This document shows positions 27,582-35,651 of a stretch of 64,000 nt of DNA, one piece after another. Location of the stretch: the NCBI GenBank assembly GCA_029624765.1, contig JARSSO010000028.1, forward strand, positions 34,146 through 98,145. Reading direction: 5' to 3'. The translations under genes and the position numbers were made by a program. Source of the stretch: Candidatus Contendibacter sp. (GTDB taxonomy: Bacteria; Pseudomonadota; Gammaproteobacteria; Competibacterales; Competibacteraceae). The stretch's first letter is position 1, and each line of letters starts with the position of its first letter. The notes below the pieces were generated by a model, which saw only the letters and a list, made by a program, of their open reading frames with translations, did no database searches and was not told the DNA's origin.

Positions 27582-28016
27582 ATGGCTGAATTGAGCAACA
27601 GCGAAATCGAACGGTTCGTGGCCGACTGGTACAAGGCGCTGGACGTCCACGAACCCATGGTCAACATCCTGCCCCTGCTGGCCGACGAAGGGTTGGAAAT
27701 GGTGTTTCCCGAAGCCACCTTGCACGGCAAGGCGGAATTCGAGGGCTGGTATCAGCGGGTCATCCGCATCTTTTTCGACGAGGATCACCGGGTCAAGTCG
27801 GTCACGGTGGATCGCCAGGGCGAGGATTACAACCTGGGCGTGGTGGTCGAGTGGAAGGCCAGCGTCTGGAATCCGCCGGCGCCGTACAGCGCCCGCATCA
27901 TGCTGGACGCCTATCAGCGCTGGGTGGTGCGCGCCCATCCGGCCACCGGCAAGCCGGTGGTCCGCACCTACATCGTGGACCGGCTGGAGTACCACGAGGG
28001 TTCAGCCAAGCTCTAA
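27582..28016 (+). CDS. SnoaL/NTF2-like protein
   Basis: 144-residue single-domain alpha+beta-barrel protein of the SnoaL-like/NTF2 fold. An N-terminal helix pair (NSEIERFVADWYKALDVHEP) precedes the curved sheet (LEMVFPEATLHGKAEFEGWY). Such small proteins are isomerases, hydrolases or ligand binders. The start follows AAAGAGGAG at about 27566-27574. It is the first of two such genes in tandem between the ThDP enzyme and a PfpI protein. Confidence 0.8.
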   Translation: MAELSNSEIERFVADWYKALDVHEPMVNILPLLADEGLEMVFPEATLHGKAEFEGWYQRVIRIFFDEDHRVKSVTVDRQGEDYNLGVVVEWKASVWNPPAPYSARIMLDAYQRWVVRAHPATGKPVVRTYIVDRLEYHEGSAKL

Positions 28017-28088
28017 ATCCCATCCGGCTTCGCGCCTCTGCCGGGCGCGGGACGCCAGAACGCTTTCGTCGCCAAGGAGATTCAAGTC

Positions 28089-28493
28089 ATGAAGAAAAAC
28101 GTGCCTGACAGCCCGCTGGGCAAGCTGTACAACGAACACATCGACTTCATCATCGCCCACAACGTCGAGGGCCTGCTCAACCAGTACGCTCCCGACTGCG
28201 TGCTGATCAGCAGCATGACGCCGGACAAGCAGCCACTCTACGTGCGTGGCCACAAGGAGCTGGAGGAATTTTTCCGCTCGCGCATCTTCACGCTCAAGGA
28301 CCTCACCACCGACATCGCCTTCTGGGCCGAACTGCCCAACGGCTTGATGATGGTCGAGGCCATCGAGTTTGAAGGCATGGACGGCAGCAGGGGCGCCTGC
28401 CGCTTCTACGACAACTGGGTGTTGGACGAGAACGGCAAGATCAAGATTCACTTCGCCGGCGTCGTCCAATATCCCGACGGCAGCGTCGCCTGA
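28089..28493 (+). CDS. SnoaL/NTF2-like protein
   Basis: 134-residue SnoaL-like fold protein: YNEHIDFIIAHNVEGLLNQY as the N-terminal helices, then CVLISSMTPD and a GHKELEEFFRSRIF helix, ending in FAGVVQYPDG. It is divergent from the neighbouring 27582 protein, so a heteromer or successive steps are both possible. Start ATG 28089 follows AAGGAGATTCAAGTC. The catalytic residues are not certain. Confidence 0.8.
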   Translation: MKKNVPDSPLGKLYNEHIDFIIAHNVEGLLNQYAPDCVLISSMTPDKQPLYVRGHKELEEFFRSRIFTLKDLTTDIAFWAELPNGLMMVEAIEFEGMDGSRGACRFYDNWVLDENGKIKIHFAGVVQYPDGSVA

Positions 28494-28509
28494 GCGGGAG
28501 GACCGCCCC

Positions 28510-29073
28510 ATGCCTCCGCGCGGCAAAAAAATCGGCATCCTGATCGAGGGCGACTACTACGAGCCGGAAATCTGGTACTACCAGCATCGTTTCGCCGAGG
28601 AGGGCATCGAGCTGCATTTGCTGACCCGCCTCTGGGGCCAGCCGATGCTGGAGTTTCTCGGTCACGAATACCGCGCGCCCTTGCAGTGCCGCGAGTCCTT
28701 TGAGGGGATGAGCGACGCCGAACTGCGAAGCTATGCGGCGATCATTGTGCCTTCCGGCATGGTGGCGGATCGGTTGCGCTATACCGAAGACCCGGAGCGC
28801 CCACCGCCGGCTACTGAATTCCTGCGGCGCGCATTCGCGGAACCGGCCATCCTCAAGGGCATCATCTGCCACGGCATGTGGCTGGTGGCGCCGATGCCGG
28901 AACTGGTGCGCGGGCGGAAGGTCGTCGTTCATAATAACCTGATCGGTGACGCGCGCGCCTACGGCGCCGTTTACACCAACGAGGATGTGGTGGTGGATGG
29001 CGACTTGATCACCGCCCGGAGCGGCGGCCACTGCCATCAGTTCGCCCGCGCCATCATCGACCGTCTGTCCTGA
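28510..29073 (+). CDS. DJ-1/PfpI-family protein
   Basis: 187-residue DJ-1/PfpI fold. IGILIEGDYYEPEIWYYQHR is the first strand with the conserved Glu at about residue 14-18. The nucleophile region is LKGIICHGMWLVAPMPE, with Cys before His, and the C-terminal VVVDGDLITARSG is family-typical. Length is that of canonical PfpI. ATG 28510 with GGGAGGACC upstream is used. It is a second family member in the same operon as 25000-25824, but with a different elbow (CHG rather than CYG). Confidence 0.88.
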   Translation: MPPRGKKIGILIEGDYYEPEIWYYQHRFAEEGIELHLLTRLWGQPMLEFLGHEYRAPLQCRESFEGMSDAELRSYAAIIVPSGMVADRLRYTEDPERPPPATEFLRRAFAEPAILKGIICHGMWLVAPMPELVRGRKVVVHNNLIGDARAYGAVYTNEDVVVDGDLITARSGGHCHQFARAIIDRLS

Positions 29074-29097
29074 CCTGAATTCACGGAGAGCGCAACC

Positions 29098-29529
29098 ATG
29101 TCCACGCTTGCCTTCGCCCATGTTGGACTTACCTGCAAGGATCCGCTCGCCATCGAGCGGTTCTACACGAAATATTTCGGCTTCCAGCGGGTGCGCGTCG
29201 TTCCGCTGGGGGACGACGAACTGGTCTACACTCGCTCCGGCAACCTGACCCTGGAAATCTTTAAGGCCAAGGAGGAGCGGCCGATCTCCCCACCGAGCGC
29301 GGATGGCTATCCATGGGCCGGGGTACGACATTTGGCCTTTCAGGTCGATGACGTGGACGCCAAACTCGCCGAACTGGGCGAGGAGGCCAGGATATCCCTT
29401 GGTCCCCTGGATTTCGACACCTTCATTCCCGGCTGGAAGACCGTTTGGGTCGCCGATCCTGAAGGCAACATCATCGAAATCAGCCAGGGTTATACGGACG
29501 CTCCCGGCACTCCCCCTCTGCAAGTCTGA
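29098..29529 (+). CDS. VOC-superfamily (glyoxalase/dioxygenase-like) protein
   Basis: 143 residues with two beta-alpha-beta-beta-beta modules. The N-terminal metal-ligand candidate is His in FAHVGLTCKDP. Further ligands appear in GNLTLEIFKAKEE, VRHLAFQVDDVDAK and DPEGNIIEISQGY. This pattern (His, Glu, His, Glu) is that of glyoxalase I-like VOC metalloenzymes. It may act on a 2-oxoaldehyde or lyase product related to the ThDP and DJ-1 enzymes upstream. The start has GGAGAGCGCAACC before the ATG. Confidence 0.9.
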   Translation: MSTLAFAHVGLTCKDPLAIERFYTKYFGFQRVRVVPLGDDELVYTRSGNLTLEIFKAKEERPISPPSADGYPWAGVRHLAFQVDDVDAKLAELGEEARISLGPLDFDTFIPGWKTVWVADPEGNIIEISQGYTDAPGTPPLQV

Positions 29530-29645
29530 ATCCGTTTCGCGGCATACCCGGCGACCCCGCCGGGCCGTTCGAGTTCGACTTTCCGCCGTGGTGGTTTCAT
29601 GCCGAGAGGTAATGACCGAATCAATCATCAAGAGGTTGACAAAGC

Positions 29646-30011
29646 GTGTTGACCGTGAACGTGGCCAAGTCCGGCGAGGTGACCGAAGTTCTGCTGACCG
29701 GCGAACTGGACGGCATGACCTCGGCGCAACTGGAGCAGCAGTTGAACAGCCTGATCGGTTCGGGCGAGCGACGGTTTTTGATCCGGTTCGCCACGCTGGT
29801 CCTGATCACCAGCGCCGGTCTGCGCGTGTTTCTGGGGTTCGCCAAGAAAACGCATAAAATCAACGGCAAAATGGTTTTGTGCGAGATGTCGCCCAATGTG
29901 CGCGGCGTATTCGACATGGCCGGGTTCAGCAGCATCATGACAATCAGCGCCACCGCCGCCGAGGGTAAAACCCTGCTTGAACCCGAGCCGGCGCCCACGC
30001 CGCCAACCTGA
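29646..30011 (+). CDS. STAS-domain anti-sigma factor antagonist
   Basis: 121 residues starting at GTG 29646. The STAS fold is seen in LTVNVAKSGEVTEVLLTGELDG, and the phospho-loop LVLITSAGLRVFLGFAKK keeps the Ser. The acidic/proline tail EPEPAPTPPT is unusual. This is the third STAS antagonist of the island and closes the enzyme run. An ATG start is lacking: GTG-TTG-ACC follows a weak AAGAGG about 15 bp upstream. Confidence 0.88.
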   Translation: MLTVNVAKSGEVTEVLLTGELDGMTSAQLEQQLNSLIGSGERRFLIRFATLVLITSAGLRVFLGFAKKTHKINGKMVLCEMSPNVRGVFDMAGFSSIMTISATAAEGKTLLEPEPAPTPPT

Positions 30012-30045
30012 TCGGATGGTTCGCGCCGTCGCCAACCTGACCTGG

Positions 30046-30068
30046 TCAGCAAACATTCGTTTGCCTGA
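30046..30068 (+). other. Inverted repeat before the CDF-like gene
   Basis: TCAG-CAAAC and GTTTGCCTGA pair around an ATTC loop with a single bulge. The hairpin ends a few bases before the GGAG ribosome-binding site of the next gene. It has no T-run, so it is more likely a leader structure, operator or chance than a terminator. Confidence 0.3.
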
Positions 30069-30085
30069 TCTCAGCGGAGAAGTTG

Positions 30086-30985
30086 ATGTTCGGTAGCTCA
30101 GGCAATGTATCCAAGGAAGAGGCCGCTCGCACCGCTGCGATCGCCGGCGCCATCGACGTGCTCGTCACCCTGAGCGCCCTCATCGCGGCGCACTCCTCGG
30201 TTTTGCTCGCCGACTTCCTCAAGACCAGTCTGGAATTCGTTGCCGTTCTGCTGTCCTGGCTGGCGATCCGGCGCATCGTCGGCGGAACCCAACACCAATT
30301 CGATTACGGGCTTGGCAAGCTGGAGAATCTTTCCAGCCTGTTCGTGGGCAGCATCATGCTGCTGGGCATGCTGGTGATCGTGATCAACGCCATCGCCAAC
30401 CTGCTCAATCCATCGCATATTGCCGGCATCGGCGTGTGGATCAGCTTGACCGCCCAAATCGTTTTCGGCGTGATCAATGGCTTTTTGAGCTGGCGCAGTT
30501 TCCGCACGGCCCGCGCCGAGAACTCGCCATTGCTGAAATCCCAGGGGCAGTTGTTCTTTACCCGCGCCTTCGGCAACGTCTTCATTTTGTTGGCCCTGGG
30601 GTTGAGCCTGCTCCTGTCGGGCTTCTCCTGGTCGGTTTACATCGATCCGGCGGCTTCGCTGGTGATCGCCGCCAGCATCTTGATCTCGGCGATTGGCGTG
30701 CTGTCCAGTTCGTTCTACGACCTGCTCGACCGAACCCTGGAGGAAGCCGACCAGATCGTGATCCTGCGCGAGCTGGCCCAGCGCTTCCACGACTATGAAG
30801 CCCTGCACGGCATTCGTTCGCGCCGCGCCGGGGGACAGGTGTTCGTCGAGGTTTTTCTCGAATTCGACCCTGATAAAACCATGGGCGAAATTCAAACGGT
30901 CGCGGACGCCCTGTGTCGCAGTATCGAAGCGCAGATTCCAAGCAGCCGGGTCGCCGTCGCCCTTGCCAAGGAAGCATTGCATTAG
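30086..30985 (+). CDS. Cation-diffusion-facilitator-like membrane protein with altered metal site
   Basis: 299-residue CDF-family protein with about six membrane helices and a C-terminal cytoplasmic domain (about 210-295). Family features include HQFDYGLGKLENLSSLFVGS after TM2 and NVFILLALGLSLLLSG in TM5. By eye, the transport-site residues look degenerate. In TM2 only the first Asp of the Dxxx(D/H) pair remains (ADFLKTSLE). In TM5 the expected HxxxD is replaced by hydrophobic residues and Arg (QLFFTRAFG). Metal transport is therefore doubtful. ATG 30086 is used; a TTG lies at 30083. Confidence 0.8.
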   Translation: MFGSSGNVSKEEAARTAAIAGAIDVLVTLSALIAAHSSVLLADFLKTSLEFVAVLLSWLAIRRIVGGTQHQFDYGLGKLENLSSLFVGSIMLLGMLVIVINAIANLLNPSHIAGIGVWISLTAQIVFGVINGFLSWRSFRTARAENSPLLKSQGQLFFTRAFGNVFILLALGLSLLLSGFSWSVYIDPAASLVIAASILISAIGVLSSSFYDLLDRTLEEADQIVILRELAQRFHDYEALHGIRSRRAGGQVFVEVFLEFDPDKTMGEIQTVADALCRSIEAQIPSSRVAVALAKEALH

Positions 30986-31071
30986 ATTCGCTCTCATAAG
31001 CTTCCAGCGTGTCGGCAATGCCATAATCGATAAAACTCAACGCCACATCACCGCCTTAAGGAGGGTCGTCC

Positions 31072-32253
31072 ATGCATCACCTGCGTAGCTTGATGTTATC
31101 GTTGTTCGTCTTTCTGTGCGTCCTGCTGCAACCCAGCGGCGCCGACGCGAAATCCTACGACGAGCTGCAAGCGATCAGCGCCTCGCAAAAGGCGGGCGTC
31201 GATATCCAGGCCTTCATCCAGCCCGCCGCTGCTTCCACGGTGCTCCAGCAAGCGGCGCAGAGCTTCTTTGCGGCCTACCAACAGGCCACCCTCAACGCCA
31301 ACGCGACCGCCGCCTTGTTAAGTCTGCTAACCGACGATGTGGAAATGGTCTTTAGTGGACAACCGGGCGAAATGTTGCCTTTCGCGGGCATTTTCATCGG
31401 TCACGATGGCGTCGCCAACGTCATGAAAGCCATCCGTGACCAATCCACGACCGAGTCTTTCCAGGTTCGAGAAACCCTTTTCACGACATTCGCGGTCGAT
31501 TTCAGTCTGCTGCCGCAAAACCCCCTGATCCCCCAAGATAATCGGGTTGCCGCCATCCTGGAGGAAGTGCGCACGGCCAATCGTCTTGAACGCCGTACCT
31601 ATCGGCTCGATATAGTCGCCTGGCTGACGGTGGAGAACGATGGCAAAATCTCCAGGGCGCAATTCTTTTACGACAGCTATGTTCCCTCCCAAGCGTTTGT
31701 CGGCGCTCCCCGGTTGATGGTCAATCCCGATATCTATCCGGTCATCGCGCCATTGCGCGATCCCAATGCCGACCCCGTGATCACTCTAAGCACCGTGATG
31801 GACTTTTTCGGGCGTTTCGGCGCCGACACGGTTCCACCGTTCGATTGCATCTTCAATAACATCGTACAGGTGATGGATCCGAGTATCGCCGTCAGTTACG
31901 CGGGCGATCCGAGGCTGGTGCCGTTCGCGGACGACGGAATTCGACAGGGCATTGCCGGTGCCCTGAGCGTGTTCTGCGACACGGAGACGTATACGCACCC
32001 GCGCACCTTCAATATCGAGGAAGTCGCCGTAGCCGGCGACCGTGTCGTCGCTAACACGTTCGAACAGCGCACCGCCGTGGAAACCGGCCGGGGTTATGAT
32101 ATTGCCACGCAAATCATGGTGACCGCCCGCAACAAGCTGATTACTTCGGTCAAGGGCCTATTCGACAGCGTCATCACCGTCACGGCCCTCCACGGCAAAG
32201 ATCCATTCTATGCCGATCCGTTCAATTGGCGTATCCCCGCGAGCCAGCGCTAA
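31072..32253 (+). CDS. Secreted protein with two SnoaL/NTF2-like regions
   Basis: 393 residues. The signal peptide (SLMLSLFVFLCVLLQPSGADA, cleaved near residue 26) marks it as periplasmic or secreted. Two NTF2-like modules are suggested: about 60-210 (AAQSFFAAYQQATLNANATA, DDVEMVFSGQP, FIGHDGVANVMKAI) and about 235-380 (TLSTVMDFFGRFGADTV, SYAGDPRLVPFADDG). The start ATG follows AAGGAGGG. No known enzyme motif is recognised. It lies between the CDF-like gene and the response-regulator phosphatase and may be a small-molecule binder linked to sensing. Confidence 0.65.
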   Translation: MHHLRSLMLSLFVFLCVLLQPSGADAKSYDELQAISASQKAGVDIQAFIQPAAASTVLQQAAQSFFAAYQQATLNANATAALLSLLTDDVEMVFSGQPGEMLPFAGIFIGHDGVANVMKAIRDQSTTESFQVRETLFTTFAVDFSLLPQNPLIPQDNRVAAILEEVRTANRLERRTYRLDIVAWLTVENDGKISRAQFFYDSYVPSQAFVGAPRLMVNPDIYPVIAPLRDPNADPVITLSTVMDFFGRFGADTVPPFDCIFNNIVQVMDPSIAVSYAGDPRLVPFADDGIRQGIAGALSVFCDTETYTHPRTFNIEEVAVAGDRVVANTFEQRTAVETGRGYDIATQIMVTARNKLITSVKGLFDSVITVTALHGKDPFYADPFNWRIPASQR

Positions 32254-32318
32254 CTTGAGTGTAGCCACGCTAAGTAAAATGGCGTTGCTAACTTCCGCCA
32301 ATCCGGAGAGATATTTTC

Positions 32319-33581
32319 ATGAATGAAACTCTTGGTGGCATCCTGGTTGTGGCCGATAGCGGAATCATCAATGAAACCCTGGTCCAAACGCTGTTTTCCC
32401 TGGCACAACGGGTGATGATTGTCAATGAAGCCAAACAGGCATTGGCTCTGGCTGAGGCTGACCCCTTCGATCTGATCTTATTCGCCGCGCGCTTGCCTGA
32501 TATGATGGCGCAAGAGTTTTTGAGGCGCATTAAGGATACTGATAGTACAAACGCCGCGGCCACCATAGTTATTGGTAGTCCGGATCAGGACATGGAGTTG
32601 GAGCAATGCTTGCGGGCGGGCGCCGACGATTTTTTAATCACTCCGATCAGCGAAGGATTGTTAAAAGCACGCGCGCGGTTCGTTCTTGAACACAAACGTT
32701 TACGCCACAAGCATGAATCCAGCATCGAGAGCGCGGAACTCCTAAAGATTGAGCACGACATCCAGGTCGCCAGACGCATCCAGGCTGGCTTCCTGCCGAC
32801 CGAGCTACCCAAACCAAGAGGCTGGGATGTGGCCGCGTGTTTCCAACCCGCGCGCGAAGTGGCTGGCGATTTCTATGATGCCTTCATGCTTTCCCAAAAT
32901 CGCCGTCTGGGTTTCGTCATCGCCGACGTGGTGGACAAAGGAGTGCCCGCCGCCCTGTTCATGGCGCTGGTGCGGAGTTTGACGCGCGCTTTCGCGCAAC
33001 AAAATTATTCGATCAACTGGACTGACATCCTTGAGGCGGGCACATCGGCTCAACTGTTTACTCGCAGGCAAACCCGCGCCATCCCATCGACCGGAACCAT
33101 GGCACTGAAGAACGCAGTGCAACTGACCAATAATTACATCACTGAAAATCATATGCAGGATAACATGTTCGCTACCTTGTTTTTTGGTATGCTGGACCCT
33201 GCGACTGGTCAATTGGCGTATATTAACGCGGGCCACAATCCACCGGTCATCTTTGACGGCAACGGCAATCTCAAGCTTGAACTTAAACCGACCAGCATGG
33301 CCGTGGGGATGATGCCCGATACGAATTACTCCATTGAATTCGCCCAGATTGATCCAGGCGACTTCATTTTCTGCTATACGGATGGCGTCACCGAGGCGCG
33401 CAATGCTGGCGGTGATTTTTTCATGGAAAACCGTCTTTTCGAACTGTTGGCTCGACAAGGAACGACAGCGCGCGGACTCGTCGATCACGTCTATGCCGCA
33501 CTACAGGACTTCATGACCGGCGCCGTCCAGTTCGATGATATCACGATGATTGCGGTAGTCCGCCAACCTGAAGTTTTTTGA
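32319..33581 (+). CDS. PP2C phosphatase with degenerate receiver domain
   Basis: 420 residues: an N-terminal receiver fold (1-125), a short helical linker with the RsbU-like ARRIQAGFLP, and a SpoIIE-type PP2C domain (about 165-415). Phosphatase metal residues are intact (VAGDFYDAF, VIADVVDKGVPAALFM, FCYTDGVTEAR, QFDDITMIAV). The receiver lacks the phospho-acceptor: DLILFAARLP has Ala at residue 56 where Asp is expected. It also has only one Asp in the acidic pocket (VVADS). It probably acts by phosphorylation-independent regulation of STAS dephosphorylation. An insertion of about 40 residues lies within the PP2C domain (about 225-265). Confidence 0.9.
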   Translation: MNETLGGILVVADSGIINETLVQTLFSLAQRVMIVNEAKQALALAEADPFDLILFAARLPDMMAQEFLRRIKDTDSTNAAATIVIGSPDQDMELEQCLRAGADDFLITPISEGLLKARARFVLEHKRLRHKHESSIESAELLKIEHDIQVARRIQAGFLPTELPKPRGWDVAACFQPAREVAGDFYDAFMLSQNRRLGFVIADVVDKGVPAALFMALVRSLTRAFAQQNYSINWTDILEAGTSAQLFTRRQTRAIPSTGTMALKNAVQLTNNYITENHMQDNMFATLFFGMLDPATGQLAYINAGHNPPVIFDGNGNLKLELKPTSMAVGMMPDTNYSIEFAQIDPGDFIFCYTDGVTEARNAGGDFFMENRLFELLARQGTTARGLVDHVYAALQDFMTGAVQFDDITMIAVVRQPEVF

Positions 33582-33623
33582 TCCTCCCTGAAAAGCGCCA
33601 AGCAGGAATCCAGGAAAGAAACC

Positions 33624-34379
33624 ATGCCCAAGGTTATCTCGGTTCATTCTTTTCGCGGCGGTACCGGCAAGTCGAACACGACGGCCAATATAGCAGCGCT
33701 TCTCGCCGAACAGGGAATGCGGGTCGGCGTGGTCGATACCGATATCTTATCGCCAGGCATTCATGTGCTCTTCGGTCTGGTGGAAGAAAAAATGGTGCAT
33801 AGCCTTAACGACTACCTGTGGGGCTCTTGCAATGTGGAGGACGCGGCACTCGATATAACCGCCAACCTGGGCGATCCCGTCAAGGGTAAAATCTACCTGA
33901 TTCCCTCCAGCATGAAGACCGGTGATATCGCCCGTATCCTGCGGGAAGGCTATGACGTTGGTCTACTCAATGATGGCTATGAACGCCTGATCAAGCAACT
34001 CAACCTCGACTTTCTGCTCATCGACACCCACCCAGGTCTGAACGAGGAAACCTTGTTGTCGATTGCGATTTCGGACGTGCTGATCATCGTCATGCGTCCC
34101 GACGCGCAAGATTTTCAGGGAACGGCTGTCACCGTCGAAGTAGCCCGCCAATTGAGCGTGCCGCTCATGCTATTGATCGTCAACAAGACACCACAAATTT
34201 TCGATAGTCAAATGGTCAAGCAACGCGTCGAAAATTCCCTGCGGTGCGAGGTGGCGGCTATTCTGCCGCACAGTGACGAAATGATGGCGCTGGCCAGCGA
34301 AGGGGTGTTCGTCATGAAATATCCCGACCATCCCATGGTTGACTTGCTAAAAGGGGTGCTTGAGCATTTTCAACAATAA
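33624..34379 (+). CDS. MinD/ParA-family ATPase
   Basis: 251-residue deviant-Walker ATPase. Walker A is SFRGGTGKSNTTANIA with the signature Lys near residue 12, Walker A' is VVDTDILSPGI, and Walker B is FLLIDTHPGLNEE. The form is closest to MinD-like/ParA proteins that position complexes or regulate assembly. There is no adjacent parB or minE. Its neighbours are the PP2C protein and, on the opposite strand, a cyclase-FHA protein. A lone ParA with signalling genes may localise the signalling proteins or act as their output. Confidence 0.9.
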   Translation: MPKVISVHSFRGGTGKSNTTANIAALLAEQGMRVGVVDTDILSPGIHVLFGLVEEKMVHSLNDYLWGSCNVEDAALDITANLGDPVKGKIYLIPSSMKTGDIARILREGYDVGLLNDGYERLIKQLNLDFLLIDTHPGLNEETLLSIAISDVLIIVMRPDAQDFQGTAVTVEVARQLSVPLMLLIVNKTPQIFDSQMVKQRVENSLRCEVAAILPHSDEMMALASEGVFVMKYPDHPMVDLLKGVLEHFQQ

Positions 34380-34489
34380 TCCGTGAACCATCGTCATTCC
34401 TGTTGGGCGGGCCGAACGGCGCACTGCAACAGCGGACTAAGGACTCCAGACCAAGGCGCAATCACCAACTTTGGTTATTGGGGCATTCC

Positions 34490-35605
34490 CTAGTAGGAGC
34501 GTTCGGCGCGCAACCGCTTGGCCAGAGCGTTGATACGCTTGAAGTACTCCGATTCCACGATTTCGCCGACTTGCCTGGTGCAGTCGGCATGGTCGATTTC
34601 GATATGAATATCCTGGTTCTGTTTCTTCAGTTCGTGCTCGCGCGCATAGACCTCCTGGGCATTTTGGATCACCGAATAACGAATAATATCGGGATCCTGC
34701 TCGGAAATGATTGGAGCTAGAAAAATGATTCCCCGGTCATGCAGGGTGAATTCCTCGCGCCGAAGAAAGATACGCGAGCCATTTTCCAGTAGCAAATGAG
34801 TACCATTGGCGCTCTGGTCCACCAGAATGAATTTACCTTGGCGAAACTCGATGGTGGCATGACTGCGGGATACCTGTTCCCGGTTTACCACCAAGTCATT
34901 TCCGGCACCGCGCCCGATCTTGAACACCCGATGATCGGGCATCAGTTCGATGCTCCCACCGCGATATTCCAAGAACAACCGCGCGAACAGCAGTTTCATC
35001 AAGGCTTCCTGGTAGATGACCACCTGGGTCTGACTGGTGGAGTCGCGCCAGATGATCTCGGCGATTTCCATCTCGCCCTGTTTGCCCGGCACCCACGACT
35101 GACCGAGATTGCGAGCCATTTGCCCAAGATCGGTGGGTAGCAATCCGGCCGTTTCCTGGGTGGTGATAATTTGATCGGCCTTGGCCAAGGTGAACATTCG
35201 AACAGCAATGTTGACCGCGTCGCCGAAAACCTTGTCTTCCTCCACAACCACTTGGCCGTGGTGCAGACCGATCTTGACGGAGATGTTCAAGCTGATCAGC
35301 GCCGAATCGTCCTTGAGAGCCCGTTGCATTTCACAGGCGGCCCGAACCGCCCGCTCCGGATCCGGAAAACAGCTCATGATTTCGTCGCCAGTCGCCTTGA
35401 CGACAACCCCCCCCTGAGCACCGATCTTGGCGGTGAGCACGCCCAGCAACCGCGTCTCGATCTGCCGTCCGCGCTGGGGGCCATACTTTTCGAACAACCG
35501 ACTGCCACCACCGTCCGCGAACAGCACGGTTGCCGACACTTGCCGGGGCGATGCCGACCGGTCATTGATTTTGGACAGCAAGCGGCCAAGATTCAGTTTC
35601 ATCAC
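34490..35605 (-). CDS. Class III adenylate/guanylate cyclase-FHA protein
   Basis: 371 residues. The N-terminal class III cyclase domain (about 22-190) has metal Asp 31 in VLFADGGG, the second metal Asp in ATGDEIMSCF, and transition-state Asn/Arg in FGDAVNIAVRM. Lys 70 may set adenine specificity. An FHA phosphothreonine-binding domain (about 205-310; GRGAGNDLVV, SRSHATIEF, NGTHL) follows. A C-terminal coiled-coil tail (about 325-371) contains QVGEIVESEYFKRINALA, nearly matching the tail of the GAF sensor at 7101. It is convergent with the ParA gene. It probably makes cAMP under control of a phosphoprotein partner. Confidence 0.92.
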   Translation of the reverse strand: MMKLNLGRLLSKINDRSASPRQVSATVLFADGGGSRLFEKYGPQRGRQIETRLLGVLTAKIGAQGGVVVKATGDEIMSCFPDPERAVRAACEMQRALKDDSALISLNISVKIGLHHGQVVVEEDKVFGDAVNIAVRMFTLAKADQIITTQETAGLLPTDLGQMARNLGQSWVPGKQGEMEIAEIIWRDSTSQTQVVIYQEALMKLLFARLFLEYRGGSIELMPDHRVFKIGRGAGNDLVVNREQVSRSHATIEFRQGKFILVDQSANGTHLLLENGSRIFLRREEFTLHDRGIIFLAPIISEQDPDIIRYSVIQNAQEVYAREHELKKQNQDIHIEIDHADCTRQVGEIVESEYFKRINALAKRLRAERSY

Positions 35606-35651
35606 CTGCTCCCAACTACATTCGCCGGCTGCAATCGACCTGGATGGCCCG

